The notes: generated by a model from the letters alone, not told the origin. Counted from the stretch's first letter, positions 8,190 through 16,715 are shown. The stretch is 64,000 bases of DNA from JAJCYX01 sp965243825 (GCA_965243825.1 CBDEVT010000001.1:496001-560000), one strand, 5' to 3'. Made by a program: numbers and translations.

Positions 8190-8588
8190 ATGAACAACAA
8201 ACGCCTACCCTCATTCGCTTTGGTATTACTTTGCGTCTTAATGGTCGTCGGGTGCGACCTAACGGAAGGGAACGAACCTATCCCTGATATCGCGATCGTC
8301 AACAACCTCGACGACGCCGTGTTGGTTCGCGGCGATTTGCAACCTTCCGACTATTCCGGCGCCGGATTCGATAGCAGTACCTCTGTTGAGAGTCCTGTCT
8401 GGAAACACACGGTTGAGGCGAGATCTTCCAAGGATCTGACCTTGTTCCCAAAATCATCCGCCCATCCAAAAACAACCAATGGCATCTTTAGAGTAATGGT
8501 GATTACTCCGAGCGGAGAGACTGTACTCAATCGTACTTTCACATCAAAAGAGTTCGATGAGATGGATTGGACTCTCCAATTCGATTGA
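8190..8588 (+). CDS. hypothetical lipoprotein
   Basis: A 132-residue exported protein. The ATG at 8190 gives a canonical lipoprotein signal: basic MNNKR, a hydrophobic core (FALVLLCVLMVV) and the lipobox VVGC, so Cys22 would be lipidated. The mature domain (about 110 residues) is predicted beta-rich with no recognised family. An in-frame start eight codons upstream would spoil the signal peptide. It probably faces the outside of the cell. Confidence 0.72.
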   Translation: MNNKRLPSFALVLLCVLMVVGCDLTEGNEPIPDIAIVNNLDDAVLVRGDLQPSDYSGAGFDSSTSVESPVWKHTVEARSSKDLTLFPKSSAHPKTTNGIFRVMVITPSGETVLNRTFTSKEFDEMDWTLQFD

Positions 8589-8874
8589 GAGTCGCGGGAT
8601 ACGCCAAAGATTCGTAGACGGGATGAAGATCGCAGTTGCCCCGGTCTAGGTTCGCAGGGCACTGGTGGCAGACCCAGCCAGCCCGATGAAGGTGATTCAG
8701 CGTTTCCTGAACAGCTTCATCAGCTCTGCTCGCATCCCTGGTTATGAGCAGTGCTGTTCGGTAGAGATGGTCTCCATGAAAGTCCAGCACACGACGGAAC
8801 GCTTCCCTGTCGCCTTGCTGGCAACGGAGGATTGCTTCCCTCTCTAAGTGTGCTGTTCTCGGGTCTGTCTGCAC
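8539..8874 (-). pseudogene. truncated ECF sigma-factor fragment
   Basis: The first 58 or so residues match sigma-70 region 2 of ECF factors: EAILRCQQGDREAFRRVLDF, YRTALLITRDASRADEAVQE. After VQET the frame runs into about 50 residues with no sigma-factor character (no region 2.4 recognition helix, no region 4). It then runs antisense into the neighbouring lipoprotein gene. An intact ECF factor is about 170-190 residues, so this is most likely the 5' remnant of a deleted gene. The GTG at 8874 is the only plausible start. The real remnant spans roughly 8700-8874. Confidence 0.55.
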
Positions 8875-9127
8875 GTCTTGACTCGTACTCTCGTATCGCC
8901 GTCACTTATAACAACAGGACGGCGACAGAAAAGGTTCCCTGAGAGTCAATAAAGACAGGTGATGATACGATTCGCCACATCTTCAGAGTTGGTCTACGAA
9001 TATGATTTGCATCGCAAAGCTCGGTGACGAATTGGAGCAGAGAAAGACTGATTCGCATGCTTTTGTGAATCTGTCCCCGAATGTCGGGTTCACAGGGGCC
9101 ACAGAGCTATCTTGATTCAGGTGAGAA

Positions 9128-9616
9128 ATGCCTATTGGTTACTTCAGGTCTGCACCAAAGGTCGACATCAGCTTCGACAAAGACTCCTACAGGCAAGGCG
9201 ACGAACTACGTGCCCGAGTGACTGTCCACACCGATAGGCCAGGCATGGCAGTGCGTAGAGCCGTGGTAGAGCTTGTGCAGGAGCACCGATACACGCACTC
9301 TGCAGTCCGGAGTGTCCATGATCCGAAGACAGCGCGAGCGAGTGTGCAAAGTGGCGGTGCGGTAGGCCTTGCAAGTTTCAACAAGCGGATCACATCAGAG
9401 AAGGTGGACCGCATCGCCATCGGACGTGAGAGGTTGTTCGCCGATGGTGTAATAAGGCACCGCACCGAGATATTTGATATTCAATTTGAGATAAAGCCTC
9501 CGGCTGTTCGGCGAACGACACAAAAGGGGCACCGCTACCTCGTCAGTGTTCACTTCGACATGCCTCGAATGAGGGACGTCGAAATCCATCGGTCGGTGCC
9601 TGTCCAACTGGCATAG
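9128..9616 (+). CDS. hypothetical protein with arrestin/Spo0M-like beta-sandwich
   Basis: A 162-residue soluble protein. Residues 12-50 (KVDISFDKDSYRQGDELRAR and following VTV, VRRAVVELVQE) have the strand pattern of arrestin-N / Spo0M-type domains: two short strands, then a beta strand in which V-x-V alternates. The C-terminal part (RYLVSVHFDMPRMRDVEIHR) continues the sandwich. The ATG at 9128 follows an AGGTGAG ribosome site. Its role is unknown; arrestin-like proteins usually act as scaffolds. A strong hairpin follows the gene. Confidence 0.65.
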   Translation: MPIGYFRSAPKVDISFDKDSYRQGDELRARVTVHTDRPGMAVRRAVVELVQEHRYTHSAVRSVHDPKTARASVQSGGAVGLASFNKRITSEKVDRIAIGRERLFADGVIRHRTEIFDIQFEIKPPAVRRTTQKGHRYLVSVHFDMPRMRDVEIHRSVPVQLA

Positions 9617-9641
9617 AGGACACTCGTAAGGTTCAAAAGAG

Positions 9642-9670
9642 ATGGCCGCCCCGAAATTCGGGGCGGCCAT
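9642..9670. terminator. strong hairpin, likely bidirectional terminator
   Basis: ATGGCCGCCCCGAA (9642-9655) and TTCGGGGCGGCCAT (9657-9670) are exact reverse complements around a single base, so a 12-13 bp GC-rich hairpin forms. It lies between the convergent genes ending at 9616 (+) and 9695 (-). On the minus strand it is followed by TCTTTT. Confidence 0.75.
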
Positions 9671-9694
9671 GTCCGTTCTCACCTGGAAAGCTCG

Positions 9695-10093
9695 TTAGCA
9701 GCTAGGCCCTGCGTCAGGGTTAGCCGGAACGGCCGTTGGTCCATTTCCAGTGATCGCATGTCCGAGAGAAGCTCCAGGACCGCTCGCGCAGCCGCCGACC
9801 AGAGGACCGGGCGAAGCTGGGGCAGTTACGCCATTGCCTGATTCAGGAGCATCGCTGTCGACACCAGAGTTGGAGGTATTGCCGTAGAAGCCTCCGGAGA
9901 TCGCGCCTCCAAGGTTCTTGATAACCCCGTCATCAGACGCCGGGGACCCGGTCTCTTCAACAATGGTGTAGTAAAGAATGATTTCGAGTTGTTCTTGACC
10001 TGGGCCGGTAACTCCATTATTCGCCGACGCCACATTGCCCGTGAACATTACGGCTGCTACGGCAACCAAAACGAGCACTGCGAATTTCTTCAT
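9695..10093 (-). CDS. hypothetical secreted Gly/Pro-rich protein
   Basis: A 132-residue protein with a clear Sec signal peptide (MKKFAVLVLVAVAAVMFTGN, cleavage near ASA-N at about residue 24). The mature part is small, rich in Gly, Ser, Pro and Asn, with two Cys near the C-terminus (GGCASG and a terminal Cys). A GGAG ribosome site lies ahead of the ATG at 10093. The low-complexity mature region and lack of a lipobox suggest a free secreted or wall-associated protein. No family is recognised. Confidence 0.72.
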   Translation of the reverse strand: MKKFAVLVLVAVAAVMFTGNVASANNGVTGPGQEQLEIILYYTIVEETGSPASDDGVIKNLGGAISGGFYGNTSNSGVDSDAPESGNGVTAPASPGPLVGGCASGPGASLGHAITGNGPTAVPANPDAGPSC

Positions 10094-10443
10094 AGCTCAC
10101 TCCATTCTTCCATTAATTCGATCGGCGGGAGCCGCATTCAGGGGGATTGTAACCAAAGTTTTTTCTTGCAAGCTGCACAAATCCGATGCGGAGCACGGAA
10201 CACCTTTACGGAATGAGACAACCTGTGTCTCTGACAGGCTGGTGTGATTACGCATCTCGATGAGACTGGCCAGAAAATGTTCCGAATGAGTCTCCAAAGG
10301 TCGGACGAAGGAGATTCAGCGACGCTTCAAATCCCGGGAAAAGGTCATCGGGATTCGAATTTCCTGTTGCGCTGCGCGTGAACCGCGATCACTATTGATT
10401 CTTCGTGGTCCTGATCATTCCCTTCCACTAAAGGTCTCTGTCC
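10094..10443. other. 350-bp intergenic region, no gene seen
   Basis: It holds the upstream region of the minus-strand secreted protein and of the plus-strand gene at 10444. Overlapping small inverted repeats are visible near 10218-10241 (GAGACA...TGTCTC and CCTGT...ACAGG). The open frames here are short and lack protein-like composition. No promoter can be assigned with confidence. Confidence 0.5.
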
Positions 10444-10965
10444 TTGTTCAAAACCGTTAAAGAGTTTCTGATTGAGCAGATTCACCTGGTCTTGATCTTC
10501 GGAATAATCGTGGGGCTGTTCTCTGCGATCTTTGTGCCCTTTCTCTTGAGCACCGATCTCTTCGACGATGACAATGACGGCTGCTCCGTCAGTTCGAGAC
10601 CGGTGGCGCCGACACTGCTAAGCGTTACACAGGACCCTGAAACGCTAATAGTCAGGGCCGAGCTAAGGGATGAGTCCGACAATGAGCAGTGGTTTGTTCT
10701 CGAGAGAACGCTGATCAATGCGCTGAACCAGTCCGTTGTTGTTGGAACCGATATTCCTGTTCCCGATTCCACGAAGCTTGATGTGTCAGAGCAGACCGGT
10801 CGCACAGTGGTGATTGACGACCGCGGCATCGTGCCAAACAGGCGGCCGATCCCCGGACTTCAGTACGTCTACTTTGCCCGCGCATTTAGTTGCTATGACC
10901 GTTCTGACAGGTCGAACGACATCACTATCACTTCGCTATTTCCGGCAGGACAGGAACCCGAGTAG
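10444..10965 (+). CDS. hypothetical membrane-anchored protein, possible FnIII-like domain
   Basis: A 173-residue protein. A hydrophobic segment at residues 14-36 (IHLVLIFGIIVGLFSAIFVP) anchors it. An acidic linker (DLFDDDNDG) follows, then a beta-rich domain of about 120 residues that begins RPVAPTLLSVTQDPETLIVR and ends YVYFARAFSCYDRSDRSNDI. This layout resembles a fibronectin type III fold. The start is TTG 10444, with AAAGG about 12 nt upstream. Two Cys (CSV and SCYD) could be disulfide-bonded outside the membrane. Function unknown. Confidence 0.68.
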   Translation: MFKTVKEFLIEQIHLVLIFGIIVGLFSAIFVPFLLSTDLFDDDNDGCSVSSRPVAPTLLSVTQDPETLIVRAELRDESDNEQWFVLERTLINALNQSVVVGTDIPVPDSTKLDVSEQTGRTVVIDDRGIVPNRRPIPGLQYVYFARAFSCYDRSDRSNDITITSLFPAGQEPE

Positions 10966-10988
10966 CCGACGGGAATCCTGGCAGATTC

Positions 10989-12395
10989 TCAGTGCTCCCC
11001 TCTCGGGTTCCTGAGCAGATCCGGATGCGCCTCCAACTCTGCGTAGATTCGGTCCGGTGAAAGATTGTCCTGATCGTAGAGGAACGATCTGTGGCTGAAT
11101 TCATACTGACCTGGACTCCCGGTGCGTTCAGTTATCTGGCCGGCGGCTATCTCCCGCTCCACAGTGTTCGCAAGAACTTCGTCAATGAGAACACGATGAA
11201 GCGCCCCATCCAGCGCCTTACGTACCGCCACCGATCCAACGGTTGGGAGAACCGATTCGGCAATTGAAGAATCGCGGGCACCTTCCGTGACGCTCAGATA
11301 CAGAGAAAATTCTTCGGCAAGGTTCACCACCGCAATATGAGAAGGATCGTCGTCTTCGTATGACTCGCTTCCTCGCAGAATGTTTGCGACCTGCTTCATC
11401 GCTTCCGCATCAACTCCAGCGCGTCGCAACTCCAGGATGACCGCAGCGATCACCTCCGATTCGTTGCGAACGAAAAGCTCGGACGCGGCGTCCTCAAACG
11501 AAACCCGTTCGGACTGGCTTAATCCTGGCGTCACGGCCAGCACCGTTGCCGCGAATTCGTAGAGGCGGGAGGTCTCTACATGACGTGACTGGTGGAATCG
11601 AGCATGGTCATGTTCAACAAGTGCTGTGATGAATGCTCTGAGCAGCTCTTTTTCGCTAGCGGGACGCTCGGCCTCAAACTCGGTGAGCGGCAGAGAAAGC
11701 GCTCCAACATTGAGTCGCCACTCAACGTCTTCAGTGAGCCATAACGAACTGCGAACTCGCAAATCGCGAGGATCCGCAACGATCTGAGTCGCGACAGCTT
11801 CGTCAGTCAGCGGATCATCCATGAAAAGATTGGACACGAACATGCTCAAGTAGTTGGGGCGCTGCGAGTAGTCTTCGCGTGTGAGTTCCACGATGAACGG
11901 GGCCAGAGCGGTGCGGACATCGTCAAGGTTCGAGAAATGACGAGGCCGGGATGTTGACAGGTGTGCTGATTCTTCATCTCTTACAAAAGCGTCGGTTACT
12001 GCCAGTTTCTCGTCGATCCAGTGACTGAAGTTGTTAGGAAACGGCGTGCATTCACACTCCAGCCGGAACGCCTCAAACTTGCGGGCATCATCCACCACGA
12101 CTTTCCAGATCACACGAATTAGCCGGCCGCCTTCCCTACGGATTGCGAAGTCGATCACTTCGTCGTCAGCACCATCGTCAACGTGCTTACGGACTTCTGC
12201 CCTGCTCACAAGCAACTGGGCCTCAAACAGCTCGTCTGTACCTTCGAAACCGCGCAGAGGTTCGAGAGCTGCCGGTGCAACCGCAGTTGGCGTTGGGCCA
12301 AGATCGATGTCGCTAGGTGAAGACGAACAGGCGCTGAGCACCATCGCCTGGGCTGCGACGGCTAGCAGGAGTATCGAGACAATACTGCGTTTCAT
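10989..12395 (-). CDS. hypothetical lipoprotein, 468 aa
   Basis: The ATG at 12395 yields a lipoprotein signal (MKRSIVSILLLAVAAQAMVL, lipobox LSAC), followed by a Ser/Thr/Pro linker and a large, mainly alpha-helical, acidic domain. The frame extends 10 codons further upstream, but that would bury the signal peptide. There are no recognised motifs. The 24-bp spacing from the plus-strand stop at 10965 makes it convergent with the membrane-anchored gene. Another lipoprotein gene lies upstream on the same strand at 12499, so the two may share a transcript. Confidence 0.75.
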   Translation of the reverse strand: MKRSIVSILLLAVAAQAMVLSACSSSPSDIDLGPTPTAVAPAALEPLRGFEGTDELFEAQLLVSRAEVRKHVDDGADDEVIDFAIRREGGRLIRVIWKVVVDDARKFEAFRLECECTPFPNNFSHWIDEKLAVTDAFVRDEESAHLSTSRPRHFSNLDDVRTALAPFIVELTREDYSQRPNYLSMFVSNLFMDDPLTDEAVATQIVADPRDLRVRSSLWLTEDVEWRLNVGALSLPLTEFEAERPASEKELLRAFITALVEHDHARFHQSRHVETSRLYEFAATVLAVTPGLSQSERVSFEDAASELFVRNESEVIAAVILELRRAGVDAEAMKQVANILRGSESYEDDDPSHIAVVNLAEEFSLYLSVTEGARDSSIAESVLPTVGSVAVRKALDGALHRVLIDEVLANTVEREIAAGQITERTGSPGQYEFSHRSFLYDQDNLSPDRIYAELEAHPDLLRNPRGEH

Positions 12396-12498
12396 GGTTC
12401 GACTCCCCGGATATTCGGTGAACACGAGCCCTGTTCAGGCGAGACTAGCAGTTCTGTCAGATCCGGAAGTTACGCACGAACACAGACCCTATGCCGGA

Positions 12499-13746
12499 TC
12501 ACTGCACAACGTCCGTGACCTTGAATCGCTGGAACAGCGACGCTCCGGGCGCCTTGCTCCGCAGAATCCATACCTCGTCAGGTTCCGCCATGTATGTCAG
12601 GGTCATCTCCAGGAATGGCTCTTCCAGTGCGAGAACTCCATAGGTACCGCCTTCCAGGTCAAACACTTCGACACGCCTGAACTGGGAATTTGCTGACCCA
12701 AACTCATCCAATGGGACTCGCCACCTTGGATAGGAGATCCAGACACTGTTCTCCAGCACAACGGCGCCCATCGCCAGCATGTCCCGCGGCACGAACTCCA
12801 ACTCTTCGTGGAACAGCAGTGGAATCGCCAGCGCCCTGCCAATAGCCACGTCAAGGCGGGCGATTTCGGAGTAGGAGTATCCAGTCAGCCAGACCTGGCC
12901 CTCAACGACATGCAGCATCGGCGTCGCTGACGGTGATTCCGTTGGATACTCCGGGACTTCCCAGGTGGACAGAACCTCGTTCTCCATCGAAATTCGCAAT
13001 AGTTCGGTACCGCGCCAAACCCACAGCGAGTCGTCAGATATCGTGAAAGTGCCCGGTGTTGCATCGATCTGGAACGTGCCAGTCTGTTCTCCGTCAAGGT
13101 CGAAGCTCGTCAGCCGTTCGGTGGTTCTGCTGTAAACCCACACCTTGCCGGCATTGAATGTCAGGACGTCTCCAAACGGTGCAGGTACCCGCGCCACCGT
13201 TTCACCTTCAGTCGTCACCTTTCGGAGTTCACCTTCACCAGCATCGAGAACCCAGACGTGATCGACGCCGAACGCGATCGAAATCGGCCCCGAACGAGCA
13301 ACCTGGAATGTTCCGGTGCGTTCGCCAGTCAGGTCGGTTCGCACCACGAACTGCGCGTCCGGAAACCAGACCGAGCCGCCGCCGTACACAGGCTGAATGT
13401 TAATCGGAACGACCACGTCGAAGACCGTCTGTCCCGGAGCGGCGACGAACGGCGTCGGCGTGATTCTGAATATGCTGGCAGCGGTAGGATTCGGGAGGAT
13501 CGGCAGGCCGCCAGCACGTTCGATTACTGTCGACACAGGCACTGGCAGCGCCGTCGGAGTAGGAGTTGCCGGGAAGACTGTCGATATCAGGTCGAACGGG
13601 CTGACCGGCGGCTGTTCAGGCACAGACCGCGTTGGACGAGGCGGTTCGGTTGGAGTGACGGTTGGCTGAGAGTTGGCCGTGCACCCGACAGCAGCCACTG
13701 CCAGTAGCAGTGACAAAACCGCAAGCCTTGTAACCAGAGTCCGCAC
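12499..13746 (-). CDS. hypothetical lipoprotein with beta-propeller-like repeats
   Basis: The GTG at 13746 follows AGGAAA and gives the signal VRTLVTRLAVLSLLLAVAAV with lipobox AVGC. A Thr/Pro linker (about 50 residues with PTVTPTEPPRPTRS) is typical of Chloroflexota surface lipoproteins. The remaining 300 residues contain recurring strands of the form VWV/DSLWVW/QVWLTG/SVWISY/EVWILR spaced about 45-60 residues apart, as in YncE/Vgb-type propellers. The likely role is outer-face binding or sensing; the ligand is unknown. A start 12 codons upstream (GTG 13782) is possible but less good. Confidence 0.75.
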   Translation of the reverse strand: MRTLVTRLAVLSLLLAVAAVGCTANSQPTVTPTEPPRPTRSVPEQPPVSPFDLISTVFPATPTPTALPVPVSTVIERAGGLPILPNPTAASIFRITPTPFVAAPGQTVFDVVVPINIQPVYGGGSVWFPDAQFVVRTDLTGERTGTFQVARSGPISIAFGVDHVWVLDAGEGELRKVTTEGETVARVPAPFGDVLTFNAGKVWVYSRTTERLTSFDLDGEQTGTFQIDATPGTFTISDDSLWVWRGTELLRISMENEVLSTWEVPEYPTESPSATPMLHVVEGQVWLTGYSYSEIARLDVAIGRALAIPLLFHEELEFVPRDMLAMGAVVLENSVWISYPRWRVPLDEFGSANSQFRRVEVFDLEGGTYGVLALEEPFLEMTLTYMAEPDEVWILRSKAPGASLFQRFKVTDVVQ

Positions 13747-13874
13747 AGCATTTCCTACGCACCGGGTCTCGACGAAGATCACCGGTCTCGTTTCTCGCTC
13801 GCGATTTCGAGTGATCGATCCGTCAGCAGGTGCAGGATAGTATCCGAAGCAACTAATTCACGAGGAAGCTACCA

Positions 13875-14378
13875 ATGTCTGAACAGAGCGAATCATGGCG
13901 CGGTATGAAAGACCAGACAGGCACTCCCCTGCCGAAGCCTATCGACTATGTCGCCGCCGGGACCAACGCGGTGCTGGTTGAAAACGGCGAGGTATTGCTG
14001 CAAAAACGGTCTGATAATGGACTGTGGGGACTTCCCGGTGGCCGCATGGACGCCGGCGAGAGCATGGCGGAGTGCGCGGTGCGTGAGATGTGGGAAGAGA
14101 CGGGCATCGAGACCCGTGTTAAGCGCCTTGTCGGTGTCTACTCGGACCCCGCTCATCACTCGATCATGCGCTACGACAATGAGGGGAACACGACGCTCGT
14201 CCAGTACGTAATCGGTCTTTACGAGGTCGAGCGCACCGGCGGTGAGATCGCCGTCTCCCACGAAAGCACCGCGGTCCAATTCTGGCCCATCGACGCCCTG
14301 CCTGAACCGATCTCACCTGCAGCAACCCTTCGCATCACAGACGCGCTCGCAGGAGTAGTAGAACCGTTCATGCGGTGA
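13875..14378 (+). CDS. Nudix hydrolase
   Basis: A 167-residue protein with an intact Nudix box, beginning GGRMDAGESMAECAVREMW and ending EETGI (G-x5-E-x7-R-E-U-x-E-E-x-G-U), which binds Mg and hydrolyses a nucleoside diphosphate linked to another moiety. The N-terminal strand (AVLVENGEVLLQKRSDNGLW) is typical of ADP-ribose/NADH-type Nudix enzymes, but the substrate cannot be fixed. The ATG at 13875 follows AGGAAGC. It stands alone, divergent from the lipoprotein gene. Confidence 0.92.
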   Translation: MSEQSESWRGMKDQTGTPLPKPIDYVAAGTNAVLVENGEVLLQKRSDNGLWGLPGGRMDAGESMAECAVREMWEETGIETRVKRLVGVYSDPAHHSIMRYDNEGNTTLVQYVIGLYEVERTGGEIAVSHESTAVQFWPIDALPEPISPAATLRITDALAGVVEPFMR

Positions 14379-14421
14379 GCGACTTACAAAGGCGGGCCTT
14401 TCAGTCACCCTCTTCAGACGG

Positions 14422-15114
14422 TTAGCCTCCCAGCCCGGTCCTGCCTCGCAGGCGTGACCAGAAACTAGTTGTTTTGGTCGGGTTCCTTAACTTGTCCAAC
14501 CGATCACGTGCTTCAGCACGAACCTTATCGGCCCGGTTGTACTGCGTGAAAACGTCGTTGATGTACTCGTTCATGTAGCCGTACTTAGTCTCCTTGAACG
14601 GATCAACTTCCAACGTTTCACGCAAGGTACTTTGTGCGGAAGCCACATCTCCAGACTCGATGTAGACGTTGGCAAGCCATTCAAGTACACCTATGTCGTT
14701 AGGCTGCAGTTCAAGGCATCGCTGCAGTCGTTCGACTCTTTCTTCCAGCCCGCCGTCAGTCGCGGATACTTGCAGTGCGTATAGATGATCCGGGCTGAGT
14801 TCCAGCGCCTTTTCATACTGGGAGGTTGCAAATGCAAAGTCATGGTCTCTGATTTCGCTCACGTAGCCACGCCAGAAGCAGATGTCAGCATCTTCAGGTG
14901 ACAACGCTGTCGCCGCATCCAGAAGACTCGCCGGTTCGCCGTACTCACTTGCGGATTGTTGAAAATCGAGAAAGCTGAGGAGTGCGAGGTCACGGATATG
15001 GATCGCTGCTTGGGAATTCGCCGTCATCCTGGCGCGAGCCGCTTCAATGGACTGAACCAGTTCACCGTTCCATGGATCTACCTGATACTCATCGCTGTAG
15101 CCCAAGGAATCCAT
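14422..15114 (-). CDS. tetratricopeptide-repeat protein
   Basis: A 230-residue cytosolic protein. Helical repeats of the TPR type are visible in the centre: LSPEDADICFWRGYVSEIRD, FATSQYEKALELSPDHLYAL, LQRCLELQPNDIGVLEWLAN and VASAQSTLRETLEVDP. It probably mediates protein contacts. The start overlaps the stop of the upstream S24-like regulator as TGATG (ATG 15114; a GTG at 15117 is also in frame), so the two are translationally coupled and likely act together. Partner unknown. Confidence 0.82.
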   Translation of the reverse strand: MDSLGYSDEYQVDPWNGELVQSIEAARARMTANSQAAIHIRDLALLSFLDFQQSASEYGEPASLLDAATALSPEDADICFWRGYVSEIRDHDFAFATSQYEKALELSPDHLYALQVSATDGGLEERVERLQRCLELQPNDIGVLEWLANVYIESGDVASAQSTLRETLEVDPFKETKYGYMNEYINDVFTQYNRADKVRAEARDRLDKLRNPTKTTSFWSRLRGRTGLGG

Positions 15115-15782
15115 CACAAATCCCGGCTGATCTGGATCACTACGCCTTCTATCGTAACCTGCTCTAGATCAAGGGTGCCGTCGTTGTTGGTGGCGACAGG
15201 CTTGCCGTCGCGGAGTTCAAGGCGACAGACGTTTACCTCTTCGCCGTCTGAGATCACGATGATGTCGCCCGGCTGCGCGGTGCGTTCGCCGTCAACAACT
15301 ATCAGGTAGCCATCCATCACGTCCGGTACAAGACAGTCGCCTCGCACTCGCAGCGCGGCAAGGCGTCTTGAAACGGCAGTCGGTGGCGGGTTGCTGTAGA
15401 CGTAGTCATGTATCGAACCCGATGCGAAACCGGCGTGTGCTTCCATGCCATAGACAGGCACTGCAACGAGTGACTCGGAGATCGAACCGAGCCGTTCCAG
15501 GATGTTCTCAGGGCCGGTGTTGCTGAGACCGAGCAGCGAGTCGACGCTCACTCCATACAGGTTTGCAAAGCCAGCCAGTTCGTCCTGGTTGAGGGCGCGT
15601 TTGCCAGTCTCCTTGTTGGAGAGCCAGCTGTTGTTGAGGACGCTGCGGCCGAGCGCGGCGAGAGCGCCTCGCTGCGTGAAACCGGCAGCAAGCCGGGCCG
15701 CCTTCAGACGCCCTCCAACTTCCGGGTTTCCAGTGGTCTCGGAGTGGCTATCCGTCCCGTCTATTCCATGCTGATTCGGCAT
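15114..15782 (-). CDS. XRE-HTH / S24 LexA-CI-like regulator with Cys in place of both catalytic residues
   Basis: A 222-residue transcription regulator. Residues 22-88 form a cro/CI HTH (GRLKAARLAAGFTQRGALAA, then SWLSNKETGKRALNQDELAG). Residues 105-222 are an S24 peptidase-type domain like that of LexA, with a possible Ala-Gly self-cleavage site (EAHAGFAS). The catalytic Ser of GDSM is Cys150 (VRGDCLVPD), and the Lys of the usual VKRL motif is Cys186 (VNVCRLEL). The ATG at 15782 is chosen; ATG 15809 or TTG 15818 are possible. An 18-bp inverted repeat lies just upstream, suggesting autorepression. The coupled downstream gene is a TPR protein. Confidence 0.85.
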   Translation of the reverse strand: MPNQHGIDGTDSHSETTGNPEVGGRLKAARLAAGFTQRGALAALGRSVLNNSWLSNKETGKRALNQDELAGFANLYGVSVDSLLGLSNTGPENILERLGSISESLVAVPVYGMEAHAGFASGSIHDYVYSNPPPTAVSRRLAALRVRGDCLVPDVMDGYLIVVDGERTAQPGDIIVISDGEEVNVCRLELRDGKPVATNNDGTLDLEQVTIEGVVIQISRDL

Positions 15783-15801
15783 ACTCCGTATTGTGAACCC
15801 T

Positions 15802-15819
15802 GTTGTCATATCTGACAAC
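15802..15819. promoter_or_regulatory. operator-like inverted repeat upstream of the S24-like regulator
   Basis: GTTGTCA (15802-15808), TATC, TGACAAC (15813-15819): a perfect 7-bp inverted repeat with a 4-nt spacer, of the size and shape bound by CI/LexA-type dimers. It begins 20 bp upstream of the chosen start codon. The natural inference is autoregulation. Confidence 0.6.
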
Positions 15820-15840
15820 TTTCATGTCACAGATGCGGTT

Positions 15841-15870
15841 CTGCCCCGGCCACATAAAGGACCGGGGCAG
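15841..15870. terminator. GC-rich hairpin after the ABC exporter genes
   Basis: CTGCCCCGG (15841-15849) and CCGGGGCAG (15862-15870) form a perfect 9-bp stem with a 12-nt loop. It lies 33 bp beyond the stop of the minus-strand permease gene and upstream of the regulator gene. No T-run follows in either direction. Confidence 0.45.
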
Positions 15871-15902
15871 ATTAGAACGGGCTCTCCGGAATGCAACCGG
15901 AT

Positions 15903-16715
15903 TCAGTTGTTGCGTACTCTTTGCCTGAGCGTGAACAGAGCTATCGACATGCTCACAAGTCCGACCGCCAGTGCGGCTCCGATTCCTGCCAGCAGCGCCT
16001 CGGCATCCCACCCTTCGGAGATCAGCGAACGCAGGGCAGCCAGTATGTAGGTCACCGGGTTGTAGTCGGCTACCGTCGCCATCCAACCAGTCATCGCATC
16101 TCTCGGAAGAAAGATGGTCGTCAGGAAAACGAACGGCAGGAACAGCAGGAACGATGAGTTAACCGCTGCCGGATTTCCGGTCTTGAGGGCGATTGCGTAC
16201 GGGAACCCTGCATAGGCCAGGGCCCAGAGGCCACCGATCAGAACGAATGCGAGCACTCCGAGAGGTCCGCTTTCGAAGCCAATGCCAAGCACAAACCCGA
16301 CGACAAGCACAGGCAGGCTGAGGGCGACGACCAGTGCGAAGTCAGCGACCATCATGCCAAGTAATAGCGCCTGCCTGTTCACGGGCGTCATTGAAAGGCG
16401 ATCAAAGTAGCCGGACTGGATATCTGTCACCAGCGTTACCGCACGCGAAACTCCTGTCACCGCGAAGATGATGGCGACCGGAAGCTGGAACGCCTTGTAG
16501 TCGACGCCCGGTATGCCTTCAGCCACATCTTGCAACGCTCCAACTGCGACCGCGAACCAGAACACCGGGAACACGAGAGGCGGTATAACGCCTTCTGCAT
16601 CCCGGGTGACAGACCGAAGCGACCTCACCGCAACCGCCATCACCTCTCGCAGGAAACCAGCGCGTTTCGCGCTGATTACAGTGCTTTCTTCAACCTCTAT
16701 TGATACCGCTGTCAT
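15903..16715 (-). CDS. ABC-2 type transporter permease
   Basis: A 270-residue integral membrane protein of the ABC-2 (DrrB/NodJ) type. About six hydrophobic segments are visible after a cytosolic N-terminus (for example FALVVALSLPVLVVGFVLGI, LGVLAFVLIGGLWALAYAGF, FLLFLPFVFLTTIFLPRDAM). The ABC-2 signature region contains LTTIFLPRDAMTGWM and YNPVTYILAALR near the C-terminus. It pairs with the ATPase encoded just upstream; their genes overlap by 4 bases (ATGA), so the subunits are coupled. It probably exports a drug-like or lipid compound; the cargo is unknown. Confidence 0.92.
   Translation of the reverse strand: MTAVSIEVEESTVISAKRAGFLREVMAVAVRSLRSVTRDAEGVIPPLVFPVFWFAVAVGALQDVAEGIPGVDYKAFQLPVAIIFAVTGVSRAVTLVTDIQSGYFDRLSMTPVNRQALLLGMMVADFALVVALSLPVLVVGFVLGIGFESGPLGVLAFVLIGGLWALAYAGFPYAIALKTGNPAAVNSSFLLFLPFVFLTTIFLPRDAMTGWMATVADYNPVTYILAALRSLISEGWDAEALLAGIGAALAVGLVSMSIALFTLRQRVRNN

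Noticed and set aside
10097..10297. 66-residue minus-strand frame upstream of the secreted protein
   Set aside because: Its composition is not protein-like and it covers the likely promoter region.
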